Source of the DNA: Chloroflexota bacterium
GTDB lineage: Bacteria > Chloroflexota > Anaerolineae > B4-G1 > SLSP01
Length of the DNA: 64,000 nt
NCBI GenBank assembly: GCA_019873645.1
Contig: JAIOAX010000006.1
Span: 62,001-126,000 of the forward strand
Direction of reading: 5' to 3'
In this document: positions 9,060-19,265 of the stretch, piece by piece
How positions within the stretch are numbered: the first letter of the stretch is position 1
Layout: each line of letters starts with the position of its first letter
The notes under the pieces: model-generated
Database searches by the model: none
Told to the model about the DNA's origin: nothing
Seen by the model: only the letters and a program-made list of their open reading frames with translations
Program-made: the position numbers and the translations under genes

Positions 9060-10712
9060 TTACACGCCGGCAACCTCAAAAGCAGCGGCGACGATGGCCT
9101 GCGCTTCCTCTTGGATTGCCCGCAGATGCGCCTCATCCTTGAAGCTCTCCGCGTAGATTTTGTAGAGGTTTTCGGTTCCCGAAGGCCGCGCAGCAAACCA
9201 GCCATACTCGGTGACGACTTTCAAGCCGCCGATGGGCGCGTTGTTGCCCGGGGCGCGGGTGAGTTTGGCGGTGATGGGGTCGCCGGCCAGAGTTTGCGCC
9301 GTGACCATCTCCGGCGTGAGGTCTTTGAGGACCGCCTTTTGCGCCGGAGTCGCGGGAGCGTCGAGCCGCTTGTAGACGGGATTGCCGAATCGTTCGGTGA
9401 GGGCGTGGTAGTGTTCGCCGGGGTCGCGCCCGGTGACGGCGGTGATTTCGGCCGCCAGCAGGTCGAGGATGAAGCCGTCTTTGTCGGTCGTCCACACGCT
9501 GCCGTCTTGCCGCAGGAACGACGCGCCCGCGCTTTCTTCGCCGCCGAAGCCAAAATCGCCGCGCAACAGGCCCTCGACAAACCACTTGAAGCCGACGGGC
9601 GTTTCGCACAGGGGACGCCCCAGGGATGCGGCGACGCGGTCAATCATCGAGCTGGAGACCAGGGTTTTGCCTACGGCCGCATCCGCGCGCCAGCCCGGGC
9701 GATGCTGGAACAGGTACCAGATGGCGACCGCCAGATAGTGGTTGGGGTTCATCAGGCCCGCGCTGGGGGTGACGATGCCATGACGGTCGTAGTCGGTGTC
9801 GTTGCCGAAGGCGATGTCGAAGCGGTCTTTCAGACGAATCAGGCCGGCCATGGCGTCGGGTGAAGAGCAATCCATGCGGATTTTGCCGTCCCAGTCCAGC
9901 GTCATAAACGCGAAGGTGGGATCCACCACGGGGTTGACAACTTCGAGGTCCAGACGGTACATTTCGGCAATGGGCCCCCAGTAGGCCACGCCTGCGCCAC
10001 CCATTGGGTCCACACCGATTTTCAGACCCGCCGCCGCAATGGCTTCCATATCCACGACATCGCGCAGAGCGGTCACATAAGGGGTGATGTAATCGTAGGG
10101 ATGGGTGGTATCGGCTTCGAGTGCACGCGCCAGCGGGATGTGATGTACACCGGCGAGCCGGTTCCCCAGCAGTTCGTTGGCGCGCTGCTGGATGATGCCG
10201 GTGATCTCCGGCCCGGCCGGCCCGCCGGTTGGGGGATTGTACTTGAAACCGCCGTCGGTGGGCGGGTTGTGCGATGGGGTGATGACGACGCCATCGGCAA
10301 GGCCGCTTGTACGTCCCCGGTTGTGGGTCAGGATGGCGTGGGAGATGACGGGCGTGGGAGTGTAGCCCCGCGCGGCATCAATCATCACGTCCACGCCGTT
10401 GGCGGCGAAGACCTGCAACGCCGTCATCCACGCGGGTTCGGAAAGCGCGTGGGTGTCCATTCCCATGAACAAAGGCCCATCCGTCCCTTGCGCCCGGCGG
10501 TATTCGCAGATCGCTTGCGCAATCGCCAGGATGTGCGCCTCGTTGAAGCTGCCGTCCAGCGACGTACCGCGATGGCCTGAGGTGCCAAAGGCGACGCGCT
10601 GCGCCGGATGGGTCACATCCGGGCTGAGGGTGTAATACGCCGCGATAAGACGCGGGATGTTCGCCAACAGTTCCCGTGGCGCGGGTTGCCCGGCTAATGC
10701 TTGAGCGGTCAT
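9060..10712 (-). CDS. pgm: Phosphoglucomutase (alpha-D-glucose phosphate-specific)
   Basis: [53 protein letters not shown], metal loop [10 protein letters not shown]; start at MTAQAL. Confidence 0.93.
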   Translation of the reverse strand: MTAQALAGQPAPRELLANIPRLIAAYYTLSPDVTHPAQRVAFGTSGHRGTSLDGSFNEAHILAIAQAICEYRRAQGTDGPLFMGMDTHALSEPAWMTALQVFAANGVDVMIDAARGYTPTPVISHAILTHNRGRTSGLADGVVITPSHNPPTDGGFKYNPPTGGPAGPEITGIIQQRANELLGNRLAGVHHIPLARALEADTTHPYDYITPYVTALRDVVDMEAIAAAGLKIGVDPMGGAGVAYWGPIAEMYRLDLEVVNPVVDPTFAFMTLDWDGKIRMDCSSPDAMAGLIRLKDRFDIAFGNDTDYDRHGIVTPSAGLMNPNHYLAVAIWYLFQHRPGWRADAAVGKTLVSSSMIDRVAASLGRPLCETPVGFKWFVEGLLRGDFGFGGEESAGASFLRQDGSVWTTDKDGFILDLLAAEITAVTGRDPGEHYHALTERFGNPVYKRLDAPATPAQKAVLKDLTPEMVTAQTLAGDPITAKLTRAPGNNAPIGGLKVVTEYGWFAARPSGTENLYKIYAESFKDEAHLRAIQEEAQAIVAAAFEVAGV

Positions 10713-10763
10713 GTAACCTCCCTTCGGTAGACAGTAGACGGCAAACAAGGGAAGACCATCTCT

Positions 10764-11126
10764 TTACCTCCTTGTTCTACGTATGCGATGCCGCCCTGGT
10801 TCAACCGTCACAAAACAAGTACTTAATTCTTTGATGCTATGCGCGCTTAAAAGACGGAGTAACTCCTGGTGGACATCCTCCAATGTGTCAAAAGTTATCC
10901 GCAAGAGAATAACCCCACTATGCTCTTGTACTTGTAGAAAGACAAGTGCGCCGAAGTCTTTATCCCTTGTGATGAGGATGCGGTCTTCTTTTCGGGCATA
11001 GTACAATAACATCACATCAGAAGCTTGACTCAACCCGGCTTCCGCTGCGCACAGCACGTCATAGCCTGAATCACGAAGGAAGTCAATCGTGACTTGATAA
11101 ACGTCTTGATCGGCGAAGAATTTCAC
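10764..11126 (-). CDS. DUF5615-like PIN-type toxin
   Basis: MKFFADQDVYQVTIDFLRDSGYDV...ILITRDKDFGALVF; paired with DUF433 gene upstream, 4-bp overlap. Confidence 0.8.
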   Translation of the reverse strand: MKFFADQDVYQVTIDFLRDSGYDVLCAAEAGLSQASDVMLLYYARKEDRILITRDKDFGALVFLQVQEHSGVILLRITFDTLEDVHQELLRLLSAHSIKELSTCFVTVEPGRHRIRRTRR

Positions 11127-11446
11127 GCTATGGCTCCAACCAGATGAACTTCTTCGGCCTTGATCAAATCAAGAGCATATTGTACACACGCCGCAACATC
11201 ATCAAACGTGAGATCTGGATAGTACTTGCTCACAATTTCTGAGAACGAAATCCCTGCCTGGACAAGCTCCAAAACTGCATAGACAGGAATGCGCGTTCCT
11301 GCAATGCATGGTTTGCCAAAGTGGATATGGGGATCAATGATGATACGTGACTGTTTCACCTTATCCTCCTGTTCATTGTGGAATATACCCACATTCCTCG
11401 CAAACATAGGGATGCATGCAACACCCCACAACGGTGTAGGCCGCAT
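11123..11446 (-). CDS. DUF433-family antitoxin-like protein (start uncertain)
   Basis: RIIIDPHIHFGKPCIAGTRIPVYAVLELVQAGISFSEIVSKYYPDLTFDDVAACVQYA. Confidence 0.8.
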   Translation of the reverse strand: MRPTPLWGVACIPMFARNVGIFHNEQEDKVKQSRIIIDPHIHFGKPCIAGTRIPVYAVLELVQAGISFSEIVSKYYPDLTFDDVAACVQYALDLIKAEEVHLVGAIA

Positions 11447-11600
11447 TGACGAATATATGCGCTTGTCCTTCTATCGCACCGCAGAGCGCGCACTGCCGCC
11501 GCCAGCAATAGATGGCGTCCGCGTCCAGGTCTATCCATTGATGGGCGCAGGCGTCGGTGTCAAGCGTCGGAGCGGGTGCGTGTTTTATCGCTGCTTCCAT
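11373..11600 (-). CDS. Small Cys-rich (possible zinc-binding) protein
   Basis: CWRRQCALCG ... CCMHPYVCEECGY; overlaps the proposed DUF433 N-terminal extension. Confidence 0.4.
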   Translation of the reverse strand: MEAAIKHAPAPTLDTDACAHQWIDLDADAIYCWRRQCALCGAIEGQAHIFVNAAYTVVGCCMHPYVCEECGYIPQ

Positions 11601-11800
11601 ATCCTATAGGATACCACCGACGGCGGAAAAATCCACACTCAGCCGGGGGGCATTTCAGGATGGGGGCGATTTACCAGATGCGGCGACCGGGCGATGCTCA
11701 GGCCGGTCTCCAGACCGCGCCTGCGCAGCGCCTGATCCCGCAGTGGCGCGGTCAGAGACCGGCCACAGCAAGATTTGCCCCGAAGTTGAAATGCGCCCAC

Positions 11801-12736
11801 TCAGCCGACGATTTTTGCGGCGCCGCGGTATTTGGTCTGCAGGCGTTCAGCAGGGAGATACTGCTCTTCCATAGCGCGATAGGCTTTCAGCCCCACGAAG
11901 TCGGTGAATTCCTCGAATGAAGCGACCCATTGGGTCTGTCCGGGCAAGGTGCCGGTAGGGGATTCACGCAGCGCGGTGAAGAAGTTCATCAAGGCTTTGT
12001 GGGCCACCATGATCGAGGCCACCGGAATCGAAATCCGCGCGACGCCCATCTGGGCCAGTACGGGGATGGGGATGAGTTCGGTCTTGATGCCGGTGACGGC
12101 GTCCATCAAATTGACCGACAACGGCCCGTGGATGGCGGCGACGGCCGTCTCGATTTCGGCTTTGGTTCTGATCCCATCAATGAAAGCGACGTCGGCGCCG
12201 GCCTCCAGGTACAGGTTGCAGCGGCGGATGGCTTCTTCCAGTCCCAACGGCGCGTAGGCGTCGGTGCGCGCGTTGATCACGAAATCTTTATCCAGGCGGT
12301 CCCGCACATCGGCGCAGGCGCGCACCTTGCCGACCATTTCTTCCGCCGGAATGACTTCCTTGCCGGCCATGTGCCCGCAGCGTTTGGGGAATACCTGATC
12401 CTCGATGTTCATCCCCGCCACGCCCATCGTAATTAGCCGTTCTGTGACCCAGGCGGCGTTGAGGGCGTTGCCGCCGCCGGTATCCGCATCGGCCATCACC
12501 GGAATCTGCACGGCCTGAACGATGTTCCAGGTCATATCCAGGATGTCTTTCATTTGCATCAGGCCGATATCGGGCTTGCCCAGCACCGAGGCCGCCAGCC
12601 CAAAGCCCGACACCTGCACCGCCTCGAACCCGCAGGCTTCGATGACGCGGGCGCTGAGGGCGTCGTAGCAGCCGGGCACGACGACCGCGCGGCGTTCCAT
12701 AATCGCTGTGCGCAAAATCTGACTTTTCGTTTTCAA
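11801..12736 (-). CDS. Isocitrate lyase / PEP mutase superfamily protein
   Basis: VVPGCYDALSARVIEACGFEAVQVSGFGLAAS...VMADADTGGGNALN...IEDQVFPKRCGHMAGKEVI; TTG start inferred at 12736. Confidence 0.88.
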   Translation of the reverse strand: MKTKSQILRTAIMERRAVVVPGCYDALSARVIEACGFEAVQVSGFGLAASVLGKPDIGLMQMKDILDMTWNIVQAVQIPVMADADTGGGNALNAAWVTERLITMGVAGMNIEDQVFPKRCGHMAGKEVIPAEEMVGKVRACADVRDRLDKDFVINARTDAYAPLGLEEAIRRCNLYLEAGADVAFIDGIRTKAEIETAVAAIHGPLSVNLMDAVTGIKTELIPIPVLAQMGVARISIPVASIMVAHKALMNFFTALRESPTGTLPGQTQWVASFEEFTDFVGLKAYRAMEEQYLPAERLQTKYRGAAKIVG

Positions 12737-12756
12737 GTGACGCCTCCTTACAAAAA

Positions 12757-12806
12757 TGTCAACGGATTTAACGGATGAAACGGATTTGGAAAGAAAAATC
12801 CGTTCA
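12757..12806. repeat. GTCAACGGATTTAACGGATGAAACGGATT-type dispersed repeat with inverted arm
   Basis: Same family at 31681, 32287 and 50027. Confidence 0.7.
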
Positions 12807-12828
12807 GTTATTACCCCATAGAAAAAAC

Positions 12829-12877
12829 GGGCAGGGCCGCAAGCGACTTGGTCGCTCACAGCCTTGCCCGTTACTCA
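12829..12877 (-). terminator. Long intrinsic terminator or attenuator hairpin
   Basis: Minus strand AACGGGCAAGGC tgt GAGCGAC caa GTCGCTT gcg GCCCTGCCCGTTTTTT. Confidence 0.75.
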
Positions 12878-12999
12878 AAGCCTTACTGCCATGCTCCCAG
12901 TTTACGGGAGAACCGGCAACGGTGACAAGTGACACTTCACCTTGAAAGGTTGGCGAAGGTTCAGAAATGGACTCTCCCTACTCATTTAGGGGGAATTCA

Positions 13000-13079
13000 C
13001 TCATTCTCTCATTCGCTCATTCTCTCATTCGCTCATTCTCTCATTCGCTCATTCTCTCATTCGCTCATTCTCTCATTCG
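13000..13079. repeat. 16-bp tandem repeat (CTCATTCTCTCATTCG) x5
   Basis: Five uninterrupted copies read directly. Confidence 0.95.
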
Positions 13080-13083
13080 TGAT

Positions 13084-13344
13084 CTATTTCTTGAACTCCG
13101 CATTGCGCACATTCAGCCCATACCCTACCGAGCCGGTGCTGAACTCGCGGGCCGGCGCGATGTCGTCCACCAGCACGTTCTCCGGGTCGTTCGCGTCCAC
13201 GATGAGCACGCGCACTTTGTCTACCGTAAGGATCTTTTCTTGCTCGGCGGCGGACATCTTCTTGCTGCCGATGAGGATGATATTCACCCCTACCGAGAAC
13301 TGTGGTTTGGCAGGACCGGATTCAGTTCTACGAATGATGGGCAT
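13084..13344 (-). CDS. Hypothetical protein
   Basis: 86 aa, plausible start and position between repeats. Confidence 0.45.
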   Translation of the reverse strand: MPIIRRTESGPAKPQFSVGVNIILIGSKKMSAAEQEKILTVDKVRVLIVDANDPENVLVDDIAPAREFSTGSVGYGLNVRNAEFKK

Positions 13345-13383
13345 AAGACACCTCCTGAGAATCGAGAATCGGCGGATTACGGA

Positions 13384-15150
13384 TTACAGATTACGAATTA
13401 CGAGTTCGTCGAGCATTTCGGCGAGCAGGTCGAAGCCGCCTTGCCAGAAGGCCGGCGAGGTCATATCAAAGCCGGCTTCGCCGATAATGTGCTGCGGGCT
13501 GGCCGAGCCGCCATAGGCGAGGATGCGCAGGTAATCCGGCTCGAAAGCCTTGCCCAGTTCTTTGTACTTGCGGTAGAGCGCCAGCACCAGCAGGTTGCCG
13601 AAGGCGTAGGCGTAGCAGTAGAAAGGCCGGTCGTAGATGTGGGGGATGGTCACCCACTCGTAGCGGAAGTCATCGCTCAGCTCAACTGCGTCGCCGAATT
13701 GCTCCCGCAGGTTGTCGAGATAGGCGGCGTACAGGTCATCGGGCTTCGCACCGTCCACGATCATCTGGTGCGCCTGCTTCTCGAAGATGACGAAGTATCC
13801 CTGCCGCAGGATGGTGGCGTAGGCGTCGTCAAGCAGGGTACCGATGAGCGCGCGCCGCACGGTGGGGTCGGTCTCTTCCGCCAGCAGCCGGTCGTTGAGC
13901 AGCATCTCGCCGAAGACCGAGGCCGTTTCCGCCATCGGCAGCGAGGAGTGGAAGGTGAGTGGCGAGTGTCCCGCTGCCATGATGCTGTGGACAGCGTGCC
14001 CTAACTCGTGCGCCAGCGTGGAAACGTCCTGGATTTTCCCCTGGAAGTTCACCTGCACCCAGGGCGTCAAGCCTGGCAGCGGCCCATAGCAGAACGCCCC
14101 GCCCATCTTGCGCGGGCGGATTTCGCTGTCGAGGTGCCCGGCTTCCAGCACCCGCATCGCGCCATCGGCCAGCGTGGGCGAGAACGCGCGGTAGGCCGCA
14201 TCCACCATCCGCACGGCGGTGTCGAAGGGATAGGTCTTCTCCACCTCGGCGAGCGGCGCGTAGAGGTCATAACGGCGCAGGCGCGGCAGACCCAACACCT
14301 GCGCTTTGAAGCGGAAGAAACGCTGGAAGAGCGTCGTGTTGTGGCGGATGACCTCTAACAGCGTCTCTACCACCGCGTCGGGGATGTCATTTTCGAGGTT
14401 GCGCACGCTGATCGGACTGGCGAACGCGCGCAACTTCAGGTTCTCGGCCTGCCAGTCGCGCACGCGGGCTGCATAGATGTAGGCCAGCACGTCGGCCTGG
14501 GTCGCATAGACGCGGTACAGTTCTTGATAAGCTGCCGCGCGCAGGTCGGGGTTGGGACTGGTAAAGTAGAACGCCAACTGGCCGCGCGTCAGCTCTTTTT
14601 CCTCGCCGTCTACGGTGAGGTGGAATTTGAAGGCGTTGGTCAGCATATCGTAAACCGTCTTGACGGCCTGGATGCCGTTGACGTTTTTAATGTTGATGAT
14701 TTTTTCTTCGGCTTCGCTGAGCGTGTGCGGTTTGAAGCGGCGCAGGCTTTCCAGGAAGTAGCGCAGATCGCCGCTGTGTGCCATCAACCGCGCGGCGTTG
14801 GTGTCGTCCAGCGCCTTCCACCACAACTCCAGGAACAGGGTGCGGTTTTGCATCTCTGCGGTGAATTGCTCCACCCGCCCGCGAAAGGTCAGCGCGTCCT
14901 GATCGGCGACATCCTCCGAGAACCACAGATAGGCGTAGGCCATCAGCCGTCCGGCGTCGGCGTAAAGCCGCTCATAGCGGGCGAGGATGTCGCGGAAGGT
15001 ATCCTCGGCGATGTCAGGTGCGAGCCGTTCGCGCAGCGTCTCCAGCTCTGTGAGCCGAGATTCAATGTCGGTGAAATATTGTTCCATCTCCGGCGTTCCG
15101 GCCGGCGCAAGCAGATCGTCCAGTTTCCAACGTTGGGGTGTGCGGGTCAT
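13384..15150 (-). CDS. M3-family oligoendopeptidase
   Basis: HELGHAVHSIMA zinc motif; TASVFGEML; start at MTRTPQRWKLDD. Confidence 0.92.
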   Translation of the reverse strand: MTRTPQRWKLDDLLAPAGTPEMEQYFTDIESRLTELETLRERLAPDIAEDTFRDILARYERLYADAGRLMAYAYLWFSEDVADQDALTFRGRVEQFTAEMQNRTLFLELWWKALDDTNAARLMAHSGDLRYFLESLRRFKPHTLSEAEEKIINIKNVNGIQAVKTVYDMLTNAFKFHLTVDGEEKELTRGQLAFYFTSPNPDLRAAAYQELYRVYATQADVLAYIYAARVRDWQAENLKLRAFASPISVRNLENDIPDAVVETLLEVIRHNTTLFQRFFRFKAQVLGLPRLRRYDLYAPLAEVEKTYPFDTAVRMVDAAYRAFSPTLADGAMRVLEAGHLDSEIRPRKMGGAFCYGPLPGLTPWVQVNFQGKIQDVSTLAHELGHAVHSIMAAGHSPLTFHSSLPMAETASVFGEMLLNDRLLAEETDPTVRRALIGTLLDDAYATILRQGYFVIFEKQAHQMIVDGAKPDDLYAAYLDNLREQFGDAVELSDDFRYEWVTIPHIYDRPFYCYAYAFGNLLVLALYRKYKELGKAFEPDYLRILAYGGSASPQHIIGEAGFDMTSPAFWQGGFDLLAEMLDELVIRNL

Positions 15151-15249
15151 TGATTGTCCTCCCATAAAAAATAAAACCACGAATTTACACGAATTTGCAC
15201 GAATTTTTCTGCTTGTAAAGATTCGTGTAAATTCGTAGCTACGACGATC

Positions 15250-15654
15250 TCAACGGCGCTGAGGTCTTTTGCATCCGGCCAGGAGTGCGATGAACGTGAG
15301 AAACACCAGGGTCAAGAAGATGTCGCGGGGCCACAGGCTGCGGGCATAGCCGGAGCGGGCGCTCACCAGATTGAGCGTCCACAAGACGACCTGATAGGCC
15401 ACCGCCAGACCGAATGCACCGGTGGTGGTTTGGCGTCGCCAGGCAACAACGGCCGCCGCGATGAAGATCACGCCCCATAGTCCGTACACACTCCCTAACA
15501 ACGGCAGCGGTAAAGACAAAACATACCCGTCGAGCGCCGGGGCGATATAGACTGCCATACCTGCGCGGATCAGATTGGCCGCGCCGAAAACCACCCAGAC
15601 AACAGAAATCAGCATCACACGCCATTGTTTTGACACACTGCGATTGTACAGCAC
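15250..15654 (-). CDS. Hypothetical membrane protein (GTG start inferred)
   Basis: Several hydrophobic helices (VMLISVVWVVFGAANLIRAG...); the longer ORF start lies in a low-complexity repeat. Confidence 0.6.
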   Translation of the reverse strand: MLYNRSVSKQWRVMLISVVWVVFGAANLIRAGMAVYIAPALDGYVLSLPLPLLGSVYGLWGVIFIAAAVVAWRRQTTTGAFGLAVAYQVVLWTLNLVSARSGYARSLWPRDIFLTLVFLTFIALLAGCKRPQRR

Positions 15655-15716
15655 AAGGGGCAAGAAGCAAGAAGCAGGGGGCAAGGGGCATGGGGCAGGG
15701 AGCAGGAGGCAGAGGT
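15655..15716. repeat. Purine-rich low-complexity repeat (GGGGCAAGAAGCAAGAAGCAGGGGGCAAGGGG...)
   Basis: Quasi-periodic GGGGCA units; complementary-composition block at 16145-16206. Confidence 0.7.
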
Positions 15717-16138
15717 CAGGGTCTGGCGAATTGGCGTTGTTGATTGGAAGAAAGGACCGGGGCAGCGATAATCTCGTCGAGCAAGTTGATACGATGTTGA
15801 AACACTTCTGCCTCCAGGAGATGCCGCGCGCGATAGTACCAGCCGCGAGATTCGCGGGCAGACCCCAATGCAACCCGTTGAAAATAGGCATTATCCTTTC
15901 CAAAACCCCGTCCATACCCTTCTTCAAGATTGGCGCAGGTAGACCCGGCGCTTCTGATCAATTGCATAGCAATTTCTTTCCCACGTGGGTTTGACAGCCA
16001 TTTCCCGGTATCTTCCCATGCCAGATCGGCCAGAAAGAGGGCTTTGGGATAAACCTGAAAATTCCATAGTGGATCTTTCTTCATGCTTTCCGGTACCTGC
16101 ATCATCCATTCCTCATAACTCCTCCATTCTTGTCCCAT
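15716..16138 (-). CDS. Four-helix-bundle protein (23S rRNA intervening-sequence-like)
   Basis: FQVYPKALFLADLAWEDTGKWLSNPRGKEIAMQLIRSAGSTCANLEEGYGRGFGKDNAYFQRVALGSARESRGW. Confidence 0.8.
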   Translation of the reverse strand: MGQEWRSYEEWMMQVPESMKKDPLWNFQVYPKALFLADLAWEDTGKWLSNPRGKEIAMQLIRSAGSTCANLEEGYGRGFGKDNAYFQRVALGSARESRGWYYRARHLLEAEVFQHRINLLDEIIAAPVLSSNQQRQFARP

Positions 16139-16144
16139 CTCTTC

Positions 16145-16206
16145 CTCCTGCTATTTTCTGCCCCTTTCCCCTTGCCTCTTTCCCCCTGCCCCTTGCCCCT
16201 TTCCCC
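16145..16206. repeat. Pyrimidine-rich low-complexity repeat (CCCCTTTCCCCTTGCC...)
   Basis: Direct reading; reverse-complement relative of 15655-15716. Confidence 0.7.
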
Positions 16207-16207
16207 T

Positions 16208-16990
16208 TTATAGCCTGCGACACACAAAAAACAAATACGCCCCTTGCTCTGGCAGCGGCTCTTCGTAGTAACGGCGCAGGAGGGCGGCGGTGAGGGCCAG
16301 ATTCCAGCGCGTGGGGACGAGAAGCCAACGTCCGGTGAGCTTCTTTGCCAGCACGCAGGGGAGGCCCAGGGGATGTCCCCATTCCAGGGCCGCCAGCGCC
16401 GCCGCTGAAAAGTAGCTCCACCAGCGTTCCACACGCAGGCCAACGCCGGCAAGGCGCGCGATCCATTCTTCGGGCGTATTGTAGTAGCGATGGCGTGAGA
16501 TGCGGTCGAAGAGGCGGCGGTAGGCTTCCGCCAGACCGTGCAGACGCAAGGCATCCAAGGCCCGCGCCACAGAGAGGAATTGCCGGAAATGCGGACCCGG
16601 TACGCAAAAGTAGAAGACGCCGCCCGGTTGCAGAACGCGGCTCACTTCGCGCACCACCGGCTCCACATCAGGGATGTGCTCCAGCACGGAATTGCTGATG
16701 ACCGTGGCGAAGTAGCCGTCGGGGAAAGGCATCCGCGCGCCGTCGGCGTGGGTGAGGAGGCGATAGACGTTCCGGGCACGCGCTTCGCGCAACGGCGTGG
16801 CCCACGGGTCAAGGCCGACGTCCAGTTTGTGCGGAAAGGCGACCGACGCGAAGTGTCCATCGCCGCATCCTAAATCGAGCACCGGCGCGGGCAACGGTAA
16901 ATCGGCGTAAAAATCCGCTTCCACCGCACGCAATAAGGCGCGAAAGGCAGGCAGTTCACGTAGTTGTTGATCGAAAGTCGCGTGGGGCAT
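16208..16990 (-). CDS. Class I SAM-dependent methyltransferase
   Basis: VLDLGCGDGHFASVAF ... NSVLEHIPDVEPVVREVSRVLQPGGVFYFCVPG. Confidence 0.9.
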   Translation of the reverse strand: MPHATFDQQLRELPAFRALLRAVEADFYADLPLPAPVLDLGCGDGHFASVAFPHKLDVGLDPWATPLREARARNVYRLLTHADGARMPFPDGYFATVISNSVLEHIPDVEPVVREVSRVLQPGGVFYFCVPGPHFRQFLSVARALDALRLHGLAEAYRRLFDRISRHRYYNTPEEWIARLAGVGLRVERWWSYFSAAALAALEWGHPLGLPCVLAKKLTGRWLLVPTRWNLALTAALLRRYYEEPLPEQGAYLFFVCRRL

Positions 16991-17255
16991 CCCTTATTCC
17001 CCTCCTGAAAATTATTGGAACGCCGGCAGGTTTGCACATCGGAACATCTAAGCACCTGCGAGTTGCAGTAAGGATTGCGCAACAGGTTGATGACTTCCCT
17101 CCGGCTTTGCCAGAACATCACACTGTCATCCTCAGTATAACCCGATTTTGTTGCAATAGAAACGATGCCGGAGAGCACAATGCTGGCCCGGTTGCGAACT
17201 CAACAAGACGTGCTAAAGTGTGTGATAGATTTTCGTACCTGTCTCAAGAGGGTAT

Positions 17256-18389
17256 ATGAAACAGCTTGAAAAACTGAACATCGGCATTGTGGGCGCTGCC
17301 GGACGGGGCGCGAGCTTCCGCGCCGCTCTTGAGGCTCACCCTTTGGCGCGCATCCATGCCGTCTGCGACATACGCGCGGAGGCCCTCGCCGAAGCTGCCC
17401 ATGTCCTGGGCGCGACTGAAGCCTACACCGATTACGAGATGATGCTGGCGCAATCCGACATTGACGCTGTAGTCATCGGCACCCCCATGCAATTCCACGC
17501 TGCGCAGGCCAGCGCTGCCCTGCAACGCCATATCCACGTGTTGTGCGAAGTGACGGCGGCGGTTTCGCTGGAGGAATGTCGCGCGCTCGTCGCAGCCGCC
17601 CGAAAGTCGCGGGCTGTGTATATGATGGCCGAAAACTACACCTACACCCGGCCGGTTGTGCTGGTAAAAGAACTGGTGCGGCGGGGATTGTTCGGCGCGG
17701 TCTATTACGCCGAGGGCGAGTATCTTCACGAACTCAAGGCGCTCAACGAGCTGACGCCCTGGCGACGGCGCTGGCAGACCGGCATTGACGGCGTCACCTA
17801 TGGCACCCACAGCCTGGGGCCGATCCTGCAATGGTTCGCCGCGCAGCCGGGGGCGCCGCCTGAGCGCATCGTCCGCGTGTGCTGTGAAGGCAGCGGCCAT
17901 CACTACCGCGACCCGCGCGGCGACGCCTACGAGAATCAAGATACGTGCGTGATGTTGGGCAAAACCACGCGCGGCGGCCTGATCAAAATCCGCGTGGACA
18001 TGCTCTCGGAGCGTCCCCACGCCATGCACAACTACAGCTTGCAGGGAACACAGGGCTGCTACGAATCGGCGCGTGCGCCGGGCGAGCATCACAGAATCTG
18101 GCTGGCCGACTTGTGCAAAGATAAGGACACATGGCTGGACCTGGAGGATCTGGAGACAGAGTATATGCCGGAGCCGTGGCGCAATCCACCGGAGGCCGCG
18201 CTCAAGGCCGGGCACGGCGGCGGCGACTACTTCGAGGTGCTGGATTTTATCAACAGCATCGTCACAGGCGCGCCGTGTCCCATCGGCATCCATGAGGCCA
18301 TGGATATGACGCTGCCGGGCCTGATGAGCCAGCTTTCCATCGCCAACGGCGGCGTGTGGGTGGATGTGCCGGATTCCCGTGAATGGTAG
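17256..18389 (+). CDS. Gfo/Idh/MocA-family oxidoreductase
   Basis: KLNIGIVGAAGRGASFRAALEAHP... DAVVIGTPMQFHAAQASAALQRHIHVLCE. Confidence 0.9.
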   Translation: MKQLEKLNIGIVGAAGRGASFRAALEAHPLARIHAVCDIRAEALAEAAHVLGATEAYTDYEMMLAQSDIDAVVIGTPMQFHAAQASAALQRHIHVLCEVTAAVSLEECRALVAAARKSRAVYMMAENYTYTRPVVLVKELVRRGLFGAVYYAEGEYLHELKALNELTPWRRRWQTGIDGVTYGTHSLGPILQWFAAQPGAPPERIVRVCCEGSGHHYRDPRGDAYENQDTCVMLGKTTRGGLIKIRVDMLSERPHAMHNYSLQGTQGCYESARAPGEHHRIWLADLCKDKDTWLDLEDLETEYMPEPWRNPPEAALKAGHGGGDYFEVLDFINSIVTGAPCPIGIHEAMDMTLPGLMSQLSIANGGVWVDVPDSREW

Positions 18390-18402
18390 AGGGGCTTTAG
18401 CC

Positions 18403-19265
18403 ATGTTGTTGTTTGTAGACGAAAGCGGCACCGACCGCCGCGAAGCGCCTTACGAAGTTTTGGCCGGCGTTGCCATCCGCGAGCGTAACCTTTGGCCGTT
18501 GATTCAGGCCATTCGCGCGGCCGAGCGGGAGCATTTTGGGATGCTATTGCGCGAAACACTGGTGGAGTTCAAGGGTAAGAAGTTACTGAAGATAAAGTCT
18601 TCAGATTTGCCCGGCAAGACAGCCCTCTGAGCAAAGATGAACGGACGGCACTTGCTTATAGCTTCTTGCGCAAAGGTTTGAGCAAGGAGACGCCGCATCG
18701 CCTGGAATTTACAGCGTATGGACAGGCTACACTTGCATTCGTATATGAAATATATGCGCTTTGTGGACAATTTGGCGTCAAGGTATTTGCTTCGATGGTC
18801 GAACCTTCATCGCCGCTTCCAAACGGGGATTTTTTGCGTAAAGATTACGCTTACTTGTTTGAACGGTTCTTCTACTATCTGGAAGACATTTCAATGGATG
18901 AAATGGGAGTTGTTGTCTTTGACGAGCTGGAAAAAGCACGTTGCAAGCGTTTGCTGACGCAGATGGAAAAGTACTTTCTGCGAACGTACAATGGGCGTAT
19001 GCGCAGCTCGCGTATTATTCCGGAACCATTCTTTGTACATTCCGATTTAACGACGCTGGTACAATTAGCCGATATTGTGGCCTATTCCCTGAATTGGGGG
19101 CTGCGTCTCAATCGTATGAAAGCACCTATGCGTCCTGATATGGAACCTTTTGGACGATTGGCGTTTGACTTGCGCTATGTAGGGCATCGCATTGACGAGC
19201 AAGAAATAGATCGAGCGGTGTATGGAATTACATATATTGATGATCTGCGTCCACGGGAGAGATGA
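18403..19265 (+). pseudogene. DUF3800-family protein interrupted by a frameshift near 18590
   Basis: MLLFVDESGTDRR...VEFKGKKLLK in frame 1, continuing KVFRFARQDSPLSKDERTALAYSFLRKG...LTTLVQLADIVAYSLNW in frame 3. Confidence 0.75.

Noticed and set aside
13000-13079. Possible CRISPR array
   Set aside because: Units are contiguous 16-mers without spacers; a simple tandem repeat.
12967-14004. 345-aa plus-strand ORF beginning with SFRGNSLILSFAHSLIRSFSHSLILSF
   Set aside because: Begins in the 16-bp tandem repeat and continues antisense to the M3 peptidase; no independent support.
17244-18431. 395-aa minus-strand ORF
   Set aside because: Antisense to a clear Gfo/Idh/MocA oxidoreductase.
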